From positions 124,001-188,000 of the forward strand of contig JAHDKI010000009.1 in NCBI GenBank assembly GCA_018436925.1: 64,000 nucleotides of DNA, read 5' to 3'. Positions 59,776 through 64,000 of this stretch are shown here, in pieces. The first letter of the stretch is position 1; the number at the start of each line of letters is the position of its first letter. A program made the position numbers and the translations under genes. A model generated the notes under the pieces. That model did not search any database, had not been told where the DNA came from, and was given only the letters and a program-made list of their open reading frames with translations. This stretch comes from Syntrophaceae bacterium. GTDB lineage: Bacteria; Desulfobacterota; Syntrophia; Syntrophales; Smithellaceae.

Positions 59776-60261
59776 ATGACAGATGAGGCATCGATTGAAA
59801 TTCTTTCCACCGGCGCGACGGTGACGCATCGGATGGGAACCGTCGTTGGAAAGGCGGCCCTGCCCGGAGATGTCATCGCGCTTTCGGGTGAGTTGGGTTG
59901 CGGAAAAACCTGCTTTACAGGAGGCATCGCGGAGGGTCTCGGCGTTGAGCGGACTTTCGCCATCACCAGCCCGACGTTTACACTGATCAACGAGTATCCG
60001 GCAAAATGCCGTTTGTATCACATGGACGTCTATCGTCTCGGCGGTGCGGCGGATCTCGACGATTTGGGGTTTGACGATATTCTGGCCTCGGAAGGCGTTG
60101 TCGTGATCGAATGGGCCGACCGGATATCCGGGGCGCTGCCTCAAGACGCGATGCATGTCCATTTCGAATATATCGATGAGACGCGGCGGAAAATATCGTT
60201 GCGGGGGGACAAAAAGCGCATACAAGAACTGGCGAAAGCCATCAAGACGGAGGTTGAATAA
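59776..60261 (+). CDS. tsaE: tRNA threonylcarbamoyladenosine biosynthesis ATPase
   Basis: P-loop ATPase that regenerates the TsaB-TsaD complex in t6A synthesis. The 161-residue product has [13 protein letters not shown] near residue 40, then [29 protein letters not shown] and the EWADR motif. These are the TsaE/YjeE hallmarks. Its partner tsaD is the first gene of the other large block at 2467. lysC follows after 2 bases. Confidence 0.95.
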   Translation: MTDEASIEILSTGATVTHRMGTVVGKAALPGDVIALSGELGCGKTCFTGGIAEGLGVERTFAITSPTFTLINEYPAKCRLYHMDVYRLGGAADLDDLGFDDILASEGVVVIEWADRISGALPQDAMHVHFEYIDETRRKISLRGDKKRIQELAKAIKTEVE

Positions 60262-60263
60262 TT

Positions 60264-61484
60264 ATGGGGCTGGTGGTTCAGAAATTCGGGGGAACATCTG
60301 TAGCGGACATCGCAAAAATCAAGAATGTCGCCAAAAAGGCCATTCGGGAAAAACAGGCGGGTAATGAGGTGCTGGTCGTTTTATCGGCGATGGCCGGAGA
60401 GACCGACCGTCTGATTGCGCTGGCCCATCAGGCTTCAGAAACGCCGGATGAAAGAGAGTATGACTCTCTGATCTCAACGGGGGAACAGGTCACTATTTCT
60501 CTTCTGGCGATGGTGCTCAACGAAATGGGATATCCGGCCAGATCGTTTCTGGGGTTCCAGGTTAAAATCCTGACCGACAAGGCTTACAAGAAAGCCCGAA
60601 TCGCCATGATCGATACGGACGTCATCCGCAAAGAGCTTGCAAAAGGGAAAATCGTTGTTGTGGCCGGTTTTCAGGGCGTGGATGAAGAAAACAACATCAC
60701 CACGCTGGGACGAGGCGGTTCCGATACCAGCGCGGTGGCGCTGGCCGCGGCGCTCAACGCTCAGCAATGCGATATCTATACGGATGTGGACGGTGTCTAT
60801 ACCACCGATCCGAACATCTGCGCCAAAGCGCGCCGTCTCGACCGGATCTCCTACGATGAAATGCTGGAAATGGCCATGACCGGCGCCAAAGTGCTTCAGC
60901 CGCGTTCGGTGGAGATGGCGAAAAAGTACGACGTGCCCCTGTATGTAAAATCAACGTTTTCCGATAAAGGCGGAACTCTTGTGACGAAGGAGGATAAAGA
61001 CATGGAGAAAGAGGTAGTATCAGGCATTACGTATGATCGCGATCAGGCGAAGATCACCGTCATTCATGTTCCGGACAAGCCGGGCATTGCGGCGAGTCTC
61101 TTTACGCCTTTGTCAGAAAGAAACATCAGCGTGGATATGATCATTCAAAACGCCAGCGCGGAGGGATTTACCGATTTGACCTTCACGGTATCCAAAAAAG
61201 ACGTCAAAGAAGCGCAAAAAATCGTTGAGGCGACCGCAAAGGTCATCAATGCCAAGAGCGTGGACGTCGATGACGATGTCGCCAAAGTGTCGATTATCGG
61301 CGTGGGCATGGTCAGTCATTCCGGCGTGGCCGCTAAAATGTTCAAAACCATGTCCGACGAAGGCATCAACATTATGATGATCAGCACCTCGGAAATTAAA
61401 ATATCCTGCATCATCAAAAGAAAGTACACGGAACTGGCCGTCATGGTGCTTCACGACGCCTTCGGGTTGGAAAAGAAAAAGTAA
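60264..61484 (+). CDS. lysC: Aspartate kinase
   Basis: Phosphorylates aspartate, the entry step to lysine, threonine, methionine and diaminopimelate. The 406-residue enzyme is monofunctional with an N-terminal amino-acid kinase domain (KFGGTSVAD start, [31 protein letters not shown]) and two C-terminal ACT domains (about 265-400). The ACT pair predicts feedback inhibition by lysine and/or threonine. A second start for a separate beta subunit, known in some bacteria, was not evident. Its stop overlaps the next start by one base (TAATG). Confidence 0.96.
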   Translation: MGLVVQKFGGTSVADIAKIKNVAKKAIREKQAGNEVLVVLSAMAGETDRLIALAHQASETPDEREYDSLISTGEQVTISLLAMVLNEMGYPARSFLGFQVKILTDKAYKKARIAMIDTDVIRKELAKGKIVVVAGFQGVDEENNITTLGRGGSDTSAVALAAALNAQQCDIYTDVDGVYTTDPNICAKARRLDRISYDEMLEMAMTGAKVLQPRSVEMAKKYDVPLYVKSTFSDKGGTLVTKEDKDMEKEVVSGITYDRDQAKITVIHVPDKPGIAASLFTPLSERNISVDMIIQNASAEGFTDLTFTVSKKDVKEAQKIVEATAKVINAKSVDVDDDVAKVSIIGVGMVSHSGVAAKMFKTMSDEGINIMMISTSEIKISCIIKRKYTELAVMVLHDAFGLEKKK

Positions 61485-61984
61485 TGTCCGTCCTTTTGAG
61501 GCAGCTTCGGGGAATCATCATTGTGGGCGCGGCCACGGCGATGATTCCCTTTTTTTTATCAGCCTACAGCCTGATGTCTGGCCCGGTTCCGCCGGCATAC
61601 GCCGACCAGCAGCCTCAGACTGAAATCGTCAAGCTCATCCATGCCGAAGCCGGCAATGGCATTTATTTTATTCCAGCGGGTGAAGCCCCGGGGCTGATAA
61701 GGAAAGCGGGACGATCTGCGTCAAAAAAGCAGCTGGATGCGGCGGAGAGACTGGCGTTGGGTCTGCCCATCGACATCAACTCGGCAACCGAGGAGGAGCT
61801 CATGCTGATTCCGGGAATCGGTCCGGTTATGTCAGACCGAATTATTGCCGGAAGGATTTTATTGGGGCGCTATGACGACGTGAATCAACTGACGGGCATC
61901 AAAGGCATTAAAGAAAAAACCTTGAAGAAAATCTCTCCATATCTTTATGTGGACGGGGAAAAGCCAGAGCGTCAGCCACGCTGA
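61484..61984 (+). CDS. ComEA-like helix-hairpin-helix protein
   Basis: A 166-residue protein with an N-terminal signal anchor (about 8-30) and a C-terminal pair of helix-hairpin-helix motifs, seen as IDINSATEEELMLIPGIG and LTGIKGIKEKTLKK. This is the ComEA-type DNA-binding fold used in DNA uptake, though many such proteins have no proven uptake role. A pilus locus in the same window makes competence conceivable, but no comEC is seen. It overlaps lysC by one base. Its 3' end overlaps the opposite-strand transglycosylase by 13 bases. Confidence 0.8.
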   Translation: MSVLLRQLRGIIIVGAATAMIPFFLSAYSLMSGPVPPAYADQQPQTEIVKLIHAEAGNGIYFIPAGEAPGLIRKAGRSASKKQLDAAERLALGLPIDINSATEEELMLIPGIGPVMSDRIIAGRILLGRYDDVNQLTGIKGIKEKTLKKISPYLYVDGEKPERQPR

Positions 61985-62607
61985 GTGTTTCGAAAATCTT
62001 CGTAAAAAGCCAAAACACGCCGGACGTAGTTTTGTGTTTCCCGATAGGGAGGCACGGCATTGCCGTACTTGGCGACAGCCGTTTCGCCAGCGTTATACGC
62101 GGCCAGGGCCAGCGTCAGGTTCCCTTTATAAATATTGAGCAGGTAGCGAAGATAGCGAGCGCCGCCTTCAATGTTGTCGGCCGGATGGAAAGCGTCTTCA
62201 ACATTGAGAAAGGACGCCGTTTTGGGCATAAGCTGCATGAGCCCCTGGGCGCCTTTGGGGGAAACGGCCTGATGATTGAAGTTGGATTCCGCCTTGATGA
62301 CGGCTTTAATCAGCGCCTCGTCCAGATTGAACTTCGTGGCGGCCTTCTGAATGATCTTGTCGAATTTTTTTATGTCGATCCCGGCGGGGAAATGGATCCT
62401 TTTTTCCTTCATGATCATGACATATTTGGCATTGGGATTGGACGGAACGTTGGTCAGGTGAATCACGCCGTCTTCGTCTTCGTATTTGTAAATATCCGAT
62501 GCGGCTGAATCCGGAAAAGACAATCCCAAAAGACAGGCCGACGCCAGAGAGGCTGAAAACAGGGCGATGCGCAAAATCAAAGTGTTCCTATTCAATTTGA
62601 AAAACAT
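61972..62607 (-). CDS. Lytic transglycosylase (SLT domain) with DUF4124-like N-terminus
   Basis: A 211-residue exported muramidase. After a signal peptide (about 1-37) comes a short DUF4124-like segment with YKYEDEDGVIHLTNVP, then an SLT domain (about 85-195). The catalytic glutamate is in AVIKAESNFNHQAVSPKGAQ, and GLMQLMPKTA and ALAAYNAGE follow, typical of family 1 lytic transglycosylases. It would cut peptidoglycan glycan strands, possibly to let envelope complexes through. Convergent with the ComEA-like gene. Confidence 0.9.
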   Translation of the reverse strand: MFFKLNRNTLILRIALFSASLASACLLGLSFPDSAASDIYKYEDEDGVIHLTNVPSNPNAKYVMIMKEKRIHFPAGIDIKKFDKIIQKAATKFNLDEALIKAVIKAESNFNHQAVSPKGAQGLMQLMPKTASFLNVEDAFHPADNIEGGARYLRYLLNIYKGNLTLALAAYNAGETAVAKYGNAVPPYRETQNYVRRVLAFYEDFRNTQRG

Positions 62608-62742
62608 GGCGGTATCCTAGTCAATCATTGGAAATTCTTCAAGTAAAAAAACAATCTATCCCTTGGCGGTTTTCTAATAGTTATATCGAGCCGGATGGGC
62701 GCAAACTTTAGGGCGTTCATCGTTTCGGATTCGTGTTTCTTC

Positions 62743-62769
62743 TTGACACTCCAGAACATCGATGATAAT
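62743..62769 (+). promoter_or_regulatory. Promoter of tRNA-Pro
   Basis: Perfect -35 TTGACA at 62743-62748 and -10 GATAAT at 62764-62769 with a short 15-base spacer. TAATTG at a 17-base spacing is an alternative. Initiation near 62776 is before the tRNA at 62802. Confidence 0.45.
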
Positions 62770-62801
62770 TGCTGCCCATGTCAATGAAATAAAAGACATG
62801 T

Positions 62802-62878
62802 CGGGGCGTGGCGCAGTCTGGTAGCGTATCTGAATGGGGTTCAGAGGGCCGGTGGTTCAAATCCACTCGCCCCGACCA
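62802..62878 (+). tRNA. tRNA-Pro (GGG anticodon)
   Basis: Acceptor arms CGGGGCG/CGCCCCG pair fully. The anticodon stem TCTGA/TCAGA with loop ATGGGGT gives anticodon GGG. The T-loop TTCAAAT is normal and CCA is encoded at 62876-62878. A minus-strand reading frame over it is an artefact. Confidence 0.95.
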
Positions 62879-63038
62879 TTTTTCCAGTTCGATGGATTTC
62901 ATTATTCTGCACTCACTTAGGTCTTGATCAGGATCATTTTTCTTGCATAAAAGCGGATTATCCATTAGATGACAACCGATTCGGGCCTGCGCGGGGCCGA
63001 TGAATATCGGTCGCCGGATGATCAGAACGTAATCCGTG

Positions 63039-63068
63039 TTGACACCAATCCGCGCGCTGAAATAAGAT
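63039..63068 (+). promoter_or_regulatory. Promoter of tRNA-Leu (and possibly tig)
   Basis: Perfect -35 TTGACA at 63039-63044, 18-base spacer and -10 TAAGAT at 63063-63068. Initiation near 63075 is nine bases before the tRNA. Confidence 0.55.
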
Positions 63069-63083
63069 AAATCCTCGAAAAAG

Positions 63084-63169
63084 GCGAGAGTGGCGGAATT
63101 GGCAGACGCACTGGACTTAGAATCCAGCCCGCCTTGCGGTTAGGGGTTCAAGTCCCCTCTCTCGCACCA
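63084..63169 (+). tRNA. tRNA-Leu (TAG anticodon)
   Basis: Class II tRNA with a long variable arm. Acceptor arms GCGAGAG/CTCTCGC pair. The anticodon stem CTGGA/TCCAG with loop CTTAGAA gives TAG (UAG). CCA is encoded at 63167-63169. It lies 28 bases before the tig start and may share its transcript. Confidence 0.95.
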
Positions 63170-63197
63170 AAATACAAAAAGTAAGGAGACAGGATCC

Positions 63198-64000
63198 GTG
63201 AGTGAAGTTGCCGTCAAAGTCGAAGATTTAAGCCAGGTCAAAAAGAAGATATCGTTTGAAATTCCGTGGACCGATGTGAAAGAAGAGATGGACAGCGTCT
63301 ATCGCGAGATCGGGAAGAAAGCGCGGATCAAAGGGTTTCGGCCGGGAAAAGTGCCCAGAAAAGTCCTGGAGAACTATTTCAAGGCGGATGCGGAAAATGA
63401 GACGGTGACCAATCTCATCAATAAGCACTATTGGCAGGCTCTTGAAGATCGAAAAATGGTCTCTCTGTCGCGGCCCGATATCGAGCAAGACGGCTTGAAA
63501 CCGGAGGCGGCATACTCCTTTAGCGCAACGTTCGAAACGGAGCCGGACTTTGCTCCTCAAGGATATGAAGGCATTGAAATCGAGAAAACCAAAACGGTCG
63601 TGACGGAAGAGAATCTCGAAACCCGGCTCAAAGAAATCCGGAAAATGTTTTCCACGATGGTGGATGTGACCGACGGACGGCCGAGCATCATGGGAGATTT
63701 TGTGACCATCGATTTTGACGGAACGCTCGACGGCGAAGCGCTGCCGGAGCTGAAAGCCGAAGGTTATCTGCTGGAGCTGGGATCCGGGCGATTCGTTCCC
63801 GGCTTCGAACAGCAAGTCGTCGGGATGACCGTCGGAACCACCAAAGACATCAACGTGACCTTCCCGGAAGATTATCATGAAAAGAAAATGGCCGGCAAGG
63901 AAGTCATTTTCTCTGTCGCGCTCAAGGAACTTAAAGAACAGAAGCTTCCTGAAATCGACGACAACTTTATTAAAAACTTCGATAAGTACGAAACGCTTGA
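63198..64000 (+). CDS. tig: Trigger factor, N-terminal part (3' end outside window)
   Basis: Ribosome-associated chaperone. The 267 residues present contain the N-terminal ribosome-binding domain, with the GFRPGKVPRKVLE signature near residue 45, and most of the FKBP-type isomerase domain (about 150-245, with GDFVTIDFDGTLDGE and GRFVPGFEQQVVGM). The start of the C-terminal helical domain is cut by the window end. Translation begins at GTG 63198 with a TAAGGAG site. In many genomes tig is followed by clpP-clpX, which cannot be checked here. Confidence 0.96.
   Translation, partial: MSEVAVKVEDLSQVKKKISFEIPWTDVKEEMDSVYREIGKKARIKGFRPGKVPRKVLENYFKADAENETVTNLINKHYWQALEDRKMVSLSRPDIEQDGLKPEAAYSFSATFETEPDFAPQGYEGIEIEKTKTVVTEENLETRLKEIRKMFSTMVDVTDGRPSIMGDFVTIDFDGTLDGEALPELKAEGYLLELGSGRFVPGFEQQVVGMTVGTTKDINVTFPEDYHEKKMAGKEVIFSVALKELKEQKLPEIDDNFIKNFDKYETL

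Noticed and set aside
62717..62965. 82-residue minus-strand reading frame overlapping tRNA-Pro
   Set aside because: It reads the tRNA gene backwards and contains the well-known spurious DLNHRPSEP string, with no ribosome site.

Overview
The window reads as chromosomal DNA of a Gram-negative bacterium, most likely a Desulfobacterota (former Deltaproteobacteria) member of the Syntrophales type. This rests on gene content and order (tsaD-rsmA-miaB, xerC-hslV-hslU, argBDFGH-lipoprotein-dapA-dapB, extended folP), lipoproteins, a secretin and roughly half GC content. The lineage is inference. No phage, insertion sequence, CRISPR array or rRNA was seen, and no gap between genes exceeds 300 bases.

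Layout. 1-2.4 kb: 3' end of purB, then nadB on the minus strand. 2.4-19.0 kb: one tightly packed plus-strand run of housekeeping genes (tRNA/rRNA modification, recombinase and HslVU protease, arginine synthesis from acetylglutamate onward, a small lipoprotein, dapA-dapB, folK, an aldolase, pgsA). It ends at a tRNA-Gly/tRNA-Cys pair and a terminator. 19.3-22 kb: a PilT-like ATPase and a convergent L,D-transpeptidase. 22.1-40.9 kb: an MSHA-like type IV pilus locus. It encodes a PilM-PilN fusion, PilO- and PilP-like proteins, a lipoprotein secretin, an ExeA-type ATPase, the extension ATPase with a MshEN domain, the platform protein, a membrane-tethered sigma-54 activator and two tandem major-pilin-like genes. 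It continues with a GT-C/TPR membrane protein on the opposite strand, an ECF sigma factor with a membrane partner, three pseudopilins, a PilX/MshP-like protein and a LamG-type surface protein.

40.9-54 kb: an HD phosphohydrolase, pepA, an oppD-oppF pair without permeases, an alpha/beta hydrolase, a cold-shock protein preceded by a terminator-like hairpin, a MATE exporter, miaA, a glycosyltransferase, a PpiC foldase lipoprotein, an MBL hydrolase, and a minus-strand DUF2520-panB pair with its own attenuator-like leader. 54-64 kb: gph-like phosphatase, tilS, ftsH, folP, acpS, tsaE, lysC, a ComEA-like HhH protein, a lytic transglycosylase, tRNA-Pro, tRNA-Leu and the 5' part of tig.

How it fits together. 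LysC, DapA and DapB feed lysine/diaminopimelate synthesis. TsaD/TsaE, MiaA/MiaB and TilS modify tRNA. FolK/FolP make the pterin part of folate. The most unusual part is the pilus locus. It carries a one-component membrane sigma-54 activator just before a near-consensus sigma-54 promoter for the first pilin, a terminator between the two pilins, a possible pilin-glycosylating membrane protein, and an ECF sigma factor whose membrane partner overlaps a pseudopilin gene.
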